Positions 55,289-64,000 of a stretch of DNA of 64,000 bases are shown one piece after another. Both the position numbers and the translations under genes were made by a program. The stretch spans positions 1 through 64,000 of the forward strand of contig NZ_CTDX01000014.1 in the NCBI RefSeq assembly GCF_001375515.1, given 5' to 3'. The notes under the pieces were generated by a model. That model made no database searches. It was not told the origin of the DNA and worked only from the letters and a program-made list of their open reading frames with translations. The DNA comes from Bacillus kwashiorkori (GTDB lineage: Bacteria; Bacillota; Bacilli; Bacillales; Caldibacillaceae). Position 1 is the first letter of the stretch; each line of letters begins with the position of its first letter.

Positions 55289-56248
55289 ATGATAACAGAA
55301 ACTTTACAGCCAAAAGTAGCAAAGGTAATGGAAAATATTGAAAAAGTAATGATCGGAAAAAGAAGGGAAGCAGTGCTTAGTTTGACAGCTCTCCTCGCTG
55401 GTGGTCATGTTCTCCTAGAAGATGTTCCAGGTGTCGGAAAAACAATGTTAGTAAAGACAATTGCCAAGTCAGTCAGTTCGAGCTTTAAGCGAATTCAATT
55501 TACACCAGATTTATTACCTTCCGATGTATTAGGAGTATCTATATATAACCCAAAGGCAATGGAATTTGAATTTCGCCCTGGACCAATAATGGGAAATATT
55601 ATTTTGGCGGATGAGATTAATCGTACGTCACCTAAAACACAATCTGCTTTACTAGAAGGAATGGAAGAAGGAAGTGTTACAATCGATGGCTATACGTACA
55701 AACTGCCACAACCTTTTTTCGTTATGGCTACGCAAAACCCTATCGAATATGAAGGAACCTATCCTCTCCCAGAAGCACAATTAGATAGATTTTTATTAAA
55801 GATGAAGATGGGTTATCCAACTGCTGAAGAAGAAATGGAAGTATTAACGAGACAAGAAAAGGTAGCGCCTATTGAAAGCTTGGATTCGGTTATTACAACG
55901 GAGGAATTAATAGAGATACAAAATCAAGTGAAAAATGTGTTTGTCGATGCTTCCATTAAAGAATATATTATTGCAATAGTTCGAGAAACTCGTAACCATC
56001 CGCAAGTATATTTAGGGGTTAGTCCTCGTGGTTCCATTGCATTAATGAAAGCGGCACAAAGTTATGCCTTCTTACACAATCGGGACTTCGTTATTCCTGA
56101 TGATATCCAATTTTTAGCACCGTATATTTTTGCCCATCGGGTTATTTTAAGATCCGAAGCAAAATATGAAGGTATATCAGCAGAAGAATTGATTTATTCC
56201 ATATTAACACAAGTTCAAGTTCCAATTAAGAGGTATGTAAAAGGATGA
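55289..56248 (+). CDS. yeaC: MoxR-type AAA+ ATPase
   Basis: ATPase of 319 aa with Walker A EDVPGVGKTMLVK, Walker B ILADEINRTSPKTQ, sensor ATQNPIEYEGTYPLPEAQLDRF and a C-terminal lid domain. MoxR proteins act as chaperones for assembly or activation of partner proteins, here probably the following DUF58 and transglutaminase proteins. ATG 55289 lies six bases after GGAGG. The stop overlaps the next ATG. It corresponds in order to yeaC of B. subtilis. Confidence 0.92.
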   Translation: MITETLQPKVAKVMENIEKVMIGKRREAVLSLTALLAGGHVLLEDVPGVGKTMLVKTIAKSVSSSFKRIQFTPDLLPSDVLGVSIYNPKAMEFEFRPGPIMGNIILADEINRTSPKTQSALLEGMEEGSVTIDGYTYKLPQPFFVMATQNPIEYEGTYPLPEAQLDRFLLKMKMGYPTAEEEMEVLTRQEKVAPIESLDSVITTEELIEIQNQVKNVFVDASIKEYIIAIVRETRNHPQVYLGVSPRGSIALMKAAQSYAFLHNRDFVIPDDIQFLAPYIFAHRVILRSEAKYEGISAEELIYSILTQVQVPIKRYVKG

Positions 56249-57459
56249 AAAGAGTAAAACGGGAAGCCACAAAAGTTTTCAAATACATTTTGCTGATTAT
56301 CCTTATTACTGCTAGTTTTGCTTATGCAATGTTTCAAGGAGGCTTTGTTAGTTGGTTTTTGTTTGCGAGTTTTATTCCTTTTTCCTGTTATGCACTCTGC
56401 CTTAGTTTTTATCCTCTGAAAAAATTAAAAGTGGAGAGAATGTTAAAACAGACAGAATATAATGCTGGAGAGAAAATTTCTGTTCAGTTGAAAATTTCAC
56501 GAAATAACAGCTTTCCAATTCTGTTTCTTATTTTAGAAGATAAAGTTTCCGATAAACTGTTGAGGCGAACGAGTCGGAAATATAAGTTTTTGTTATTTCT
56601 TAATTTTAAGCGGGAAATCATTCATGAATACACGATTGAAAAAATACCCCGTGGAGAATATGTGTTTTATGGATGTTCGATTAAGACAGGTGACTTATTT
56701 AGCTTAGTTGAAAAGTCGGCCTTTTTTGAATGTAAGCAACGGATTTTAGTGTATCCAGCGGCGGAGGATTTACATTACCAACCGTTTGAGGCACAATTTG
56801 ATCACGGAATGACAGCTACAAAAGATAAAGTTCAACGTGATTCAACGATGGCGATAAGTTTAAGAGAATATGAACCAGGGGATCGGTTTTCTTGGATTAA
56901 CTGGAAAGCAAGTGCTAGGAAAAATGAGCTGATGACTAAGGAGTTTGAACAAAGGCAATCACATGATATTATCTTAGCTTTGGACCGGACACCAAATGGC
57001 TCTTTTGATGTGGCAGTCAATTTTTCAGCGTCCGTTATTCAAGCAGTATTGAAAAAAGGAGCACAAATCGGTTTATACTCTTCAGGCGCTTCAGAAGATT
57101 ATTTTCCAATAAAACGGGGGGCATTTCAACAACGCACATTACAATATTTTTTAGCAAAAGTTGAGGATGATGCGGAAATACCTTTTGCAAAAATATTGCA
57201 ATCAGAAAGACGGCTTTTTCATAAAAATTTATCTACTTTTATTATATTAACCGAAATTTCCAATGAAGTAGTGGAGACGTTAAGTAAGGTAGTATTGAAT
57301 AAAAATAGTACAGCAATTTTTTTAATAAAACGAAAGAATGTTCGAGTGACTGAAAAAGAATATGCAATATTACAATTAGCTCGGCAAAGGGGTTTTATCG
57401 CGAAAATAATTTTTGAAGGTGAATTCCAGCAAGCCTTTGTAAGGGGTGAGCAAAGGTGA
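56245..57459 (+). CDS. yeaD: DUF58 domain membrane protein
   Basis: Protein of 404 aa. Two N-terminal membrane helices (residues about 10-55) are followed by a beta region, then the DUF58 signature YEPGDRFSWINWKASARKNELMTKEFE near 210 and a von Willebrand A-like fold beginning IILALDRTPNGSFD. It is the usual partner of MoxR and transglutaminase genes. Both ends overlap the neighbours by four bases, so the three genes are tightly coupled. Equivalent to yeaD of B. subtilis. Confidence 0.9.
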   Translation: MKRVKREATKVFKYILLIILITASFAYAMFQGGFVSWFLFASFIPFSCYALCLSFYPLKKLKVERMLKQTEYNAGEKISVQLKISRNNSFPILFLILEDKVSDKLLRRTSRKYKFLLFLNFKREIIHEYTIEKIPRGEYVFYGCSIKTGDLFSLVEKSAFFECKQRILVYPAAEDLHYQPFEAQFDHGMTATKDKVQRDSTMAISLREYEPGDRFSWINWKASARKNELMTKEFEQRQSHDIILALDRTPNGSFDVAVNFSASVIQAVLKKGAQIGLYSSGASEDYFPIKRGAFQQRTLQYFLAKVEDDAEIPFAKILQSERRLFHKNLSTFIILTEISNEVVETLSKVVLNKNSTAIFLIKRKNVRVTEKEYAILQLARQRGFIAKIIFEGEFQQAFVRGEQR

Positions 57460-59657
57460 CAACGATTAAAACTAGAAGTGTCGAATCTTTTATATTACAT
57501 TTCATCGGGTTTATGCTCCTATGGGAATGGCTACGGCCAATAACTCATTTTGGAGATGTATCAAGGGTAGGGGTTTTTCTTTTTTTTCTTGCCCTTTCCT
57601 TTCTATTAAATTATTTAAATGTGAAATGGTATATTAGTTTCACTATTAAGACCTTTTATATTGTCGTAGTATTGAATATTTTCTATTTGCAAATCTCCTT
57701 TTTCAAACTCAATTTTCTTTTGGAATTATGGAAAGACTTTATTTTTAATATAAGAGCGATGATACAGGCCGATTGGATGAGCATGACAGATTTATTTCGG
57801 ACGAGTATATTTTTTGTGCTAATTTGGTCGCTCGTTTATTTATTTTGCTACTGGCTCATTGTTCGAAAAAATATTCTTTTTTTCTTTACTATGACGATAA
57901 TCTATATTACTTTAGTTGACACATTTACTGCATATGATGGAAAGTTTGCTATTGTAAGAACACTGATATTCGGTTTTGCAACAATTGGAATGCTCGGGTT
58001 ATACCAGATTTCAGACAAAGAAGATATTCAAATGACGAATTATTTCAAAAGGAAATGGCTTATTCCTGTAGCATCTTTTTTAGCTATCAGTATGTTTTTT
58101 GGTGCAGTTGTACCAAAAGCTAGTCCAAAGTGGCCGGATCCTTTTCCATTTTTGGAAGGTTATGTCCAAGGAGAAGGTAGCGGTGGTGGTGGCATCGGTT
58201 TAGGTGGAATTAGTAAAATTGGGTATGATGAAGATGATTCACAACTAGGTGGTCCATTTATTCATGATGAATCGCTTGTGTTTATAGGGAAATCCGAAAG
58301 TGAACATTATTGGCGCGTAGAAACGAAGGACACGTATACGGGTAAAGGCTGGGAGCTATCCCAAGCAGATAATATGGTTTTGCATGATGGAAGTTCAGGA
58401 AGTTTCCTGTATGCAGCTGAACAAGAATTTTTAAATGAGAATTTATCGCATGCAGAGGTGTCGTTTCTAGGAAATCAACCACATATTATTTACGCACAAG
58501 GGTTGGACAAAATATTTTTTGAAGAAGAAAGTACCGAATTTATGGTAAATACAGTTAATGAAAAGATTTACCAATCATTTTTTGATTCAGCCAGTACGTA
58601 TTTTCTAACGTATTATGAACCGAATTTTGAAATTAATGCGTTAAAAAAAGTGACGAATAGTAGTGGAGTTGGCGGGGATTTTCTAAACCGTTATACTCAA
58701 TTGCCGGAAAGTTTACCAGAACGTGTGCATAGTCTAGCAGTTGAATTGACAGATGGATTAACGAACTGGTATGAAAAGGCGCGGGCGATTGAAGATTATT
58801 TAAAAGGGCCTAATTTTACGTATGATACGAAAGAAGTAGCTGTTCCAGGTAGAACGGACGATTATGTTGACCAATTTTTGTTTGAAACAATGATTGGTTA
58901 TTGTGATAATTTTTCCACGTCGATGGTAGTGTTACTTCGCTCGATTAATATTCCGGCGAGATGGGTGAAAGGTTATAATGGCGGTAATCACAAGCTGGAT
59001 GGCTATTTCGAGATTACGAATAATGATGCCCATTCGTGGGTGGAAGTATTTTTTCCTAGTGTAGGCTGGGTTCCATTTGAGCCAACGAAGGGATTTACCA
59101 ATTTAACTAATTTCTATCTTGATATTGAAAATGATACTTCAGAAGAAAAACCGATTAATCAAGAGGAAAGTCCGGAACAATCGCCACAACCTACAAAGCC
59201 TGAAATGCCAGAAATTGAGGAAGAACCTGTAAATAGTTCAACTGCTAAAGTTAATCATTCTGTTTTTGTAAACTTCATTAATGAGCAGTTAACATGGATT
59301 GTTAGCTCTGTGTTTTTAATAATACTCATCGGCTATTTATTATTCTTTTTTAGAAGGCGCTGGATACCATATTACTTAATATTAAGATACAAGATTACTA
59401 ACGACTCTAAATCTTTCGGGAAAGCTTATTTAGCACTTGTTAAGCAGCTAAATAGGTATGGCTTTGATATAGAAGCGGGAGAGACGTTACGACATTTTGC
59501 TAATAGAGTGGACATGTTTTTTGATTCCTCTGATATGGGAGCATTAACGGCACAATATGAAAGATATTTATACCGAGATGATGTGGTTGTTGCAGAGGGT
59601 AATGCGTGGAAGGCGAATTGGGAGCGACTATTGAAAAGAACAGTAGCGAAGCAGTAA
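57456..59657 (+). CDS. yebA: Membrane-anchored transglutaminase-like protein
   Basis: Protein of 733 aa. The N-terminal part has about seven hydrophobic segments (residues 10-225). The extracytoplasmic region holds the transglutaminase core, with GYCDNFSTSMVVLLRSINIPARWVKGY (catalytic Cys), NDAHSWVEVFFP (His) and WVPFEPTKGF (Asp neighbourhood). One more span lies near 620, and a cytoplasmic DUF4129-like tail ends it. GTG 57456 overlaps the DUF58 stop. It fits B. subtilis yebA. Family members may cross-link or cleave cell-envelope proteins. Confidence 0.9.
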   Translation: MTTIKTRSVESFILHFIGFMLLWEWLRPITHFGDVSRVGVFLFFLALSFLLNYLNVKWYISFTIKTFYIVVVLNIFYLQISFFKLNFLLELWKDFIFNIRAMIQADWMSMTDLFRTSIFFVLIWSLVYLFCYWLIVRKNILFFFTMTIIYITLVDTFTAYDGKFAIVRTLIFGFATIGMLGLYQISDKEDIQMTNYFKRKWLIPVASFLAISMFFGAVVPKASPKWPDPFPFLEGYVQGEGSGGGGIGLGGISKIGYDEDDSQLGGPFIHDESLVFIGKSESEHYWRVETKDTYTGKGWELSQADNMVLHDGSSGSFLYAAEQEFLNENLSHAEVSFLGNQPHIIYAQGLDKIFFEEESTEFMVNTVNEKIYQSFFDSASTYFLTYYEPNFEINALKKVTNSSGVGGDFLNRYTQLPESLPERVHSLAVELTDGLTNWYEKARAIEDYLKGPNFTYDTKEVAVPGRTDDYVDQFLFETMIGYCDNFSTSMVVLLRSINIPARWVKGYNGGNHKLDGYFEITNNDAHSWVEVFFPSVGWVPFEPTKGFTNLTNFYLDIENDTSEEKPINQEESPEQSPQPTKPEMPEIEEEPVNSSTAKVNHSVFVNFINEQLTWIVSSVFLIILIGYLLFFFRRRWIPYYLILRYKITNDSKSFGKAYLALVKQLNRYGFDIEAGETLRHFANRVDMFFDSSDMGALTAQYERYLYRDDVVVAEGNAWKANWERLLKRTVAKQ

Positions 59658-59880
59658 TAATAATGGGACAACGTCATGTTTGGGGAGTAACGGACGTGCC
59701 GGTTGTCCTTAGCTGTGCTCACGTTATTCGTTCTGCAGTTTTAAAATGGAAAATAATTAAAAAGCTGCCTTATAGATAAAAAGTTTGTCGAAAAATTATC
59801 TGAACTACTTGACCAACAAAAAAATTCCAGGCAAAATAGGATAATAAGTAATTTCGTATGACGATAAAATACGTATATGT

Positions 59881-59951
59881 CCTTCGTATATCCTCGATAA
59901 TATGGATCGAGAGTCTCTACCAAATCACCGTAAATGATTTGACTATGAAGG
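59881..59951 (+). ncRNA. Guanine (purine) riboswitch of guaA
   Basis: P1 is CCTTCGTA with TATGAAGG. P2 is CCTCGATAATATGGATCGAGAG, P3 is CTACCAAATCACCGTAAATGATTTG, with the conserved loop and junction bases of purine aptamers. The junction GACTATG has C at the position that selects guanine (adenine switches have T). A terminator follows before guaA. Confidence 0.93.
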
Positions 59952-59975
59952 CAGACTCTTATTTGCCGTATTTGC

Positions 59976-60018
59976 AAACTAGAATTCTGCCTTTGTAGGG
60001 TGGGATTCTAGTTTTTTA
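59976..60018 (+). terminator. Riboswitch-controlled terminator of guaA
   Basis: AACTAGAAT and ATTCTAGTT form the stem, then TTTTTATT. It lies about 60 nt before the start codon. Binding of guanine upstream should favour it and turn guaA off. Confidence 0.85.
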
Positions 60019-60077
60019 TTATTACATATTGTGGAAAGGCTAAGGAAGGAAGTTAACATAGTAATGAGGTGATCTTA

Positions 60078-61631
60078 TTGACAATTAGCAATAGTAATAA
60101 GCAACAGGAGCAAATAGTCGTCCTAGATTTTGGTAGTCAATATAACCAGCTAATCACGAGAAGAATCCGTGAGCTTGGGGTATATAGTGAGTTACATCCA
60201 CATACGATTACCGCTTCTGAATTAAAAGAAATTAACGTTAAAGGTATCATTTTTTCTGGTGGTCCGAATAGTGTTTATGATGAGGGAGCATTTTCTTGTG
60301 ATCCTGCCATTTTTGAATTGCAAGTTCCGATTTTAGGAATTTGTTACGGGATGCAGTTAATGGCGAAACAGTTTGGTGGAAAAGTAGAGAAGGCTGAACA
60401 AAGAGAATATGGGAAAACGAATATAGCAATTACTCAAACTAATGCATTATTTACAGGTCTTCCGAAAGATCAAGTAGTTTGGATGAGTCACGGGGATCTT
60501 GTAACTGAAGTACCAGCAAATTTTGCTGTGAATGCAACGAGTTCAACGTGCCCTATCTCTGCCATGAGCAATGAGAATGCACAAATGTATGGGGTACAGT
60601 TCCACCCTGAAGTATTGCATTCGGAGTTCGGAAATGATTTATTGAAAAACTTTGTCTATCACGTTTGCGGTTGCGGAAAAACGTGGAATATGGAAAACTT
60701 TATTGAAATGGAAATAGAACAGATACGATATACAGTAGGCGATAAACAAGTTCTTTGTGCACTAAGTGGCGGTGTAGACTCTTCTGTTGTTGCAACGTTG
60801 ATCCATAAAGCAATTGGCGACCAATTAACTTGTATGTTTGTCGATCATGGGTTGCTTAGAAAAGGTGAAGCAGAAAGTGTAATGGAAGTTTTCGCGGAAA
60901 AATTCCATATGAACGTTATCAAAATAGATGCGCGGGAAAGATTTTTATCTAAGCTAAAAGGTGTTACTGATCCAGAACAGAAACGGAAAATTATCGGCAA
61001 TGAATTTATTTATGTTTTTGATGATGAAGCTAGCAAATTAAGTGGAATGGAATTTTTAGCACAAGGAACTCTTTATACCGATATTATAGAAAGTGGTACT
61101 ACGACAGCGCAAACGATTAAATCTCACCATAATGTAGGCGGACTTCCTGAAAATATGAGTTTTAAACTAATCGAACCTTTAAAGACATTGTTTAAAGATG
61201 AAGTTCGGGCACTCGGTACTGCACTCGGGATACCTGATGAAATTGTGTGGCGTCAACCGTTTCCTGGACCAGGCCTTGCAATTCGGGTGCTTGGTGAAGT
61301 AACAGAGGAAAAATTAGCGATAGTTCGTGAATCTGACTGGATTTTACGGGAAGAAGTAGCTTTGGCAGGGTTGGAGCGAGATATTTGGCAATACTTCACA
61401 GTCCTTCCAGGAATTCGAAGTGTGGGAGTAATGGGGGATGCTAGGACATATGATTACACGATTGGGATTCGTGCCGTTACTTCTGTCGATGGAATGACGT
61501 CAGACTGGGCAAGAATACCGTGGAACGTCCTAGAAAAAATATCAACAAGAATTGTCAATGAAGTTGCTCATGTCAACCGAGTCGTGTATGACATCACAAG
61601 CAAACCACCTGCAACCATTGAGTGGGAATAA
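60078..61631 (+). CDS. guaA: GMP synthase (glutamine-hydrolysing)
   Basis: Converts XMP to GMP with glutamine and ATP. The 517-aa protein has the class I amidotransferase domain ([19 protein letters not shown], nucleophile in [12 protein letters not shown]) and the ATP-pyrophosphatase domain ([16 protein letters not shown]), then the dimerisation domain ending KPPATIEWE. The start is TTG 60078, five to six bases after GAGGTGAT; a GTG at 60069 overlaps that site. Controlled by a guanine riboswitch with its own terminator. Confidence 0.97.
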   Translation: MTISNSNKQQEQIVVLDFGSQYNQLITRRIRELGVYSELHPHTITASELKEINVKGIIFSGGPNSVYDEGAFSCDPAIFELQVPILGICYGMQLMAKQFGGKVEKAEQREYGKTNIAITQTNALFTGLPKDQVVWMSHGDLVTEVPANFAVNATSSTCPISAMSNENAQMYGVQFHPEVLHSEFGNDLLKNFVYHVCGCGKTWNMENFIEMEIEQIRYTVGDKQVLCALSGGVDSSVVATLIHKAIGDQLTCMFVDHGLLRKGEAESVMEVFAEKFHMNVIKIDARERFLSKLKGVTDPEQKRKIIGNEFIYVFDDEASKLSGMEFLAQGTLYTDIIESGTTTAQTIKSHHNVGGLPENMSFKLIEPLKTLFKDEVRALGTALGIPDEIVWRQPFPGPGLAIRVLGEVTEEKLAIVRESDWILREEVALAGLERDIWQYFTVLPGIRSVGVMGDARTYDYTIGIRAVTSVDGMTSDWARIPWNVLEKISTRIVNEVAHVNRVVYDITSKPPATIEWE

Positions 61632-61723
61632 AGGGCTACCTTTAATGGTTAAAAATATTATGAATTATCGAGGAGAGTCCCCGAACATTATACTTTTAAT
61701 ATAAAATAATATTCGTGTTTTTC

Positions 61724-61752
61724 TTGACGCTTCGTGTTTTTCTTGGTATGAT
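61724..61752 (+). promoter_or_regulatory. Promoter of pbuG
   Basis: TTGACG, 17-nt spacer, TATGAT, located 20 nt before the riboswitch aptamer. A CGTGTTTTTCTTG 13-mer is duplicated across the promoter (about 61714 and 61733). Confidence 0.75.
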
Positions 61753-61772
61753 AATGAAGAAATTAAATATTG

Positions 61773-61843
61773 CTCTCGTATAATCTTGGGAATATGGCCC
61801 AAAAGTTTCTACCAAGCTACCGTAAATAGCTTGACTACGAGGT
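61773..61843 (+). ncRNA. Guanine (purine) riboswitch of pbuG
   Basis: P1 CTCGTA with TACGAG. P2 CTTGGGAATATGGCCCAAAAG, then TTTCTACC, P3 AAGCTACCGTAAATAGCTT, and the junction TTGACTACG with the guanine-selecting C. It is the second purine switch within 2 kb. The terminator is at 61938-61964. Confidence 0.94.
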
Positions 61844-61937
61844 TATGATTTTATGGTGGATATTGTTGTTAGAGTTTTGAACGCTATTTGACGTTCTTTC
61901 GCCTAATATATCCCTATAAATTCCATATACCTTTCGT

Positions 61938-61964
61938 CAAGCTCCGGTTAGCCGGAGCTTTTTG
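61938..61964 (+). terminator. Riboswitch-controlled terminator of pbuG
   Basis: AGCTCCGG, loop TTAG, CCGGAGCT, TTTTTG. It lies about 75 nt before the pbuG start. Confidence 0.9.
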
Positions 61965-62039
61965 TGTTTCTGTTGATCGACAGATGAGAGCTATAACAAA
62001 CTACTTACATTAAAATGAAAGGTAAGGGGAAATGGAACG

Positions 62040-63377
62040 ATGAAAAAGTATTTTCAATTTGAAGAATTAGGCACAAACTATCGTCGTGAATTTATTGGGG
62101 GCTTAACTACATTTTTATCTATGGCTTACATTTTAGTTGTTAATCCACTTATGCTTTCACTTTCCGGTGTGGAAGGTGGAGAAAGTTTAGGTATGGATTA
62201 CGGGGCAGTATTTGTTGCCACTGCAATAGCGGCTGCCATTGGTTCACTATTAATGGGAGTGTTCGCTAAACTTCCAGTTGCCCTCGCTCCAGGAATGGGT
62301 TTAAATGCATTTTTTGCCTTTGGTGTCGTTATTGGGATGGGGATTCCTTGGCAACATGCATTAACAGGAGTGTTATTCTCTGGTCTTATTTTTGTAATTT
62401 TATCAATTTCTGGTTTAAGAGAAAAAATTATTAACTCCATTCCTGCCGAATTAAAGTATGCCGTTGGTGCTGGTATCGGTTTATTTATTACATTTGTTGG
62501 ATTTCAAAACGCAGGCATTATCGTTAATAGTGATTCAACATTAGTCACAATTGGGGATTTAACCCATGGCAATACGCTACTAGCAATCTTTGGTATTTTC
62601 GTTACTGTGATTTTAATGACTCGAAAAGTAAAAGGTGCTATTTTTATCGGAATGGTTATTACATCAGTTGTCGGAATGTTTGCTAACTTAATAGAATTAC
62701 CAAAAAAAGTCATTGATATAGCGAACATGCCAAGCATTGCTCCGACATTCGGAGCGGCATTGGAGCCGATTTTCCAAACACCTGGGGAGATTTTCACTTT
62801 AAATATGCTCGTCGTTGTTCTTACTTTTCTATTTGTTGACTTTTTTGATACAGCTGGAACTTTAGTTGCTGTCACAAGCCAAGCTGGTCTATTAAAAAAT
62901 AACAAGATCCCTAGAGTAGGGAAGGCTTTATTAGCAGATTCGTTAGCAACGGTTAGTGGTGCCATTCTCGGTACGTCAACAACAACTTCTTACGTGGAAT
63001 CGACAGCAGGGGTAGCTGCCGGAGCACGTTCTGGTTTTGCATCGGTTGTAACGGCTGGACTATTTCTATTATCGATTATTTTCTTCCCAGTTCTTTCGGT
63101 AATTACCGCACCTGTTACCGCACCAGCACTAATTATTGTCGGTGTATTAATGGTATCATCGCTAGGGAAAATCGAATGGGATCGTTTTGAAATTGCTTTA
63201 CCAGCGTTTTTAACTATTATCGCTATGCCACTAGCTTATAGTATTGCAACAGGGATTGCGATTGGTTTTATCTTTTATCCATTAACAATGGTTTTAACAG
63301 GGAAAGCGAAACAAGTGCATCCAGTAATGTATGGACTATTCGTCGTATTTATTTTCTACTTTATATTCTTAGCATAA
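62040..63377 (+). CDS. pbuG: Guanine/hypoxanthine permease (NCS2, AzgA-like)
   Basis: Proton-coupled purine uptake protein of 445 aa with 12-14 spans. Family marks include EFIGGLTTFLSMAYILVVNP near the start, ALAPGMGLNAFFAF, FVDFFDTAGTLVAVTSQAG, and GTSTTTSYVESTAGVAAGARSGF. The family and the guanine riboswitch agree on function. AAAGGTAAGGGG lies upstream of the ATG. A terminator follows. Same position as B. subtilis pbuG after guaA. Confidence 0.95.
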   Translation: MKKYFQFEELGTNYRREFIGGLTTFLSMAYILVVNPLMLSLSGVEGGESLGMDYGAVFVATAIAAAIGSLLMGVFAKLPVALAPGMGLNAFFAFGVVIGMGIPWQHALTGVLFSGLIFVILSISGLREKIINSIPAELKYAVGAGIGLFITFVGFQNAGIIVNSDSTLVTIGDLTHGNTLLAIFGIFVTVILMTRKVKGAIFIGMVITSVVGMFANLIELPKKVIDIANMPSIAPTFGAALEPIFQTPGEIFTLNMLVVVLTFLFVDFFDTAGTLVAVTSQAGLLKNNKIPRVGKALLADSLATVSGAILGTSTTTSYVESTAGVAAGARSGFASVVTAGLFLLSIIFFPVLSVITAPVTAPALIIVGVLMVSSLGKIEWDRFEIALPAFLTIIAMPLAYSIATGIAIGFIFYPLTMVLTGKAKQVHPVMYGLFVVFIFYFIFLA

Positions 63378-63395
63378 TAAAATTTCATTTATAGA

Positions 63396-63441
63396 AGGGC
63401 ATCCAACTAGTCTTGTAACAGACAGATGGATGTCCTTTTTT
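63396..63441 (+). terminator. Terminator of pbuG
   Basis: GGGCATCCA, loop, TGGATGTCC, then TTTTTTTATT. It starts 19 nt after the stop. The following 320 nt to glcT hold no gene; TTGAAAACGTTCCA at about 63702 is an imperfect cre-like sequence. Confidence 0.87.
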
Positions 63442-63763
63442 TATTGTCAATAAAAATGTCTATTGCAATTGCTGGAAGAGTATCTTATAAGGCGATAAAG
63501 CAACTCACAAACTAGAAAATTCCTATGTTTTGTTCTCTAGTAAAGGCTAAATATGGGAGAAAATTAATTTCTTACCACAATTATTGACCAATTCCATCCT
63601 AGAAAAATGAATATATATGAAATGAAACTAGAAATGTTTAACATTGATTTTTTACTTATAAACTTATAATATATCATTATTGTCTTCAAACATGAGGTTT
63701 AGTTGAAAACGTTCCAAAAACGATGGGATTTAGAAAATTGTACTAGAAAAGGTGCACTATAGT

Positions 63764-64000
63764 ATGGAAAATTATGTTGTCAAAAAGGTTTTGAATAATA
63801 ACGTACTGTTGGCAGAACATGAAAGTGACGGGGAAGTAGTTTTAATTGGGAAAGGTATCGGATTTACTGCGAAAAATGGACAAAAATTACCGTCTCATAT
63901 TGCAGAGAAAATCTTTGTCTTAAAGGATAAAGAGGAACAAGAACAATATAGAAAATTACTTTCACGAAAAAATGACGTACTATTTGATGCAATCATAGAT
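63764..64000 (+). CDS. glcT: BglG-family transcription antiterminator, GlcT-like (partial)
   Basis: The window ends after 79 codons. They encode the RNA-binding CAT domain of BglG-type antiterminators: VKKVLNNNVLLAEHESDGEV, VLIGKGIGF, then AEKIFVLKDKEEQEQYRKLL. This is closer to GlcT, which controls ptsG in B. subtilis, than to LicT or SacT as I recall those sequences. PTS-regulation domains would follow beyond the window. AAAAGGTG precedes the ATG by ten bases. Confidence 0.8.
   Translation, partial: MENYVVKKVLNNNVLLAEHESDGEVVLIGKGIGFTAKNGQKLPSHIAEKIFVLKDKEEQEQYRKLLSRKNDVLFDAIID

Overview
The window is a chromosomal segment of a low-GC Bacillota of the order Bacillales. I place it in the Bacillaceae/Planococcaceae range because the housekeeping gene order follows Bacillus subtilis: tsaE-tsaB-rimI-tsaD, ydiF, rex, tatA-tatC, ydiK-ydiL, groES-groEL, later pspA-ydjG-ydjH-ydjI, and then moxR-DUF58-transglutaminase-guaA-pbuG. 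I cannot name a genus or species from sequence alone.

Layout. 1-650: end of an rRNA operon (23S tail, 5S, tRNA-fMet, tRNA-Asp, terminator). 0.75-3.4 kb: t6A tRNA-modification genes with rimI, followed by an AT-rich gap carrying a cluster of DnaA boxes (3.7-4.04 kb). 4.1-11.7 kb: ABC-F protein, Rex, Tat translocase, YdiK/YdiL, and CIRCE-controlled groESL. 11.7-18.3 kb: a scarred accessory zone just after groEL. It holds a tyrosine-integrase remnant, other gene fragments (papain-like hydrolase, GH32 sucrase, fructokinase), and a secreted-protein/ABC-exporter module lying between two nearly identical 360-bp repeats that each encode a 70-residue membrane protein. 18.4-21.7 kb: a DUF1097 membrane protein plus PreT-PreA, behind a perfect FNR/CRP-type palindrome and a perfect cre box.

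22.2-37.9 kb: the most notable region, a complete thiopeptide-like RiPP cluster. It reads, in one direction, ABC exporter pair, split LanB dehydratase, an unrecognised 489-aa protein, an E1-like/YcaO cyclodehydratase ending in the PxPxP tail, a thiopeptide-type bacteriocin biosynthesis domain protein, a SagB-type azoline dehydrogenase, a leader-binding E1-like partner, two near-identical 51-aa precursors with core STCGSSSCCSSCCT, a decayed third precursor, a SPASM-like protein that lacks the radical-SAM motif, a class III aminotransferase and an SDR. Azoles would be made by YcaO/SagB, dehydroamino acids by the split LanB, and a pyridine macrocycle possibly by one of the two LanB-C-like proteins. 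The aminotransferase, SDR and SPASM protein are candidates for unusual tailoring. The island is bracketed by two copies of a ~130-bp intergenic repeat.

38-64 kb: DUF4097-like lipoprotein, ucpA-type SDR, MFS exporter, topB, fumC, a secreted protein of unknown function, the pspA-ydjGHI envelope-stress operon behind an ECF-type promoter, a frameshifted DUF5412 gene, a secreted lipase, an unassigned barrel-like protein, the moxR/DUF58/transglutaminase operon, guaA and pbuG each behind its own guanine riboswitch, and the start of a glcT-type antiterminator cut by the window end.

Coordinates of starts were chosen by eye from ribosome-binding sites. Family assignments come from motif recognition and were not checked by database search.
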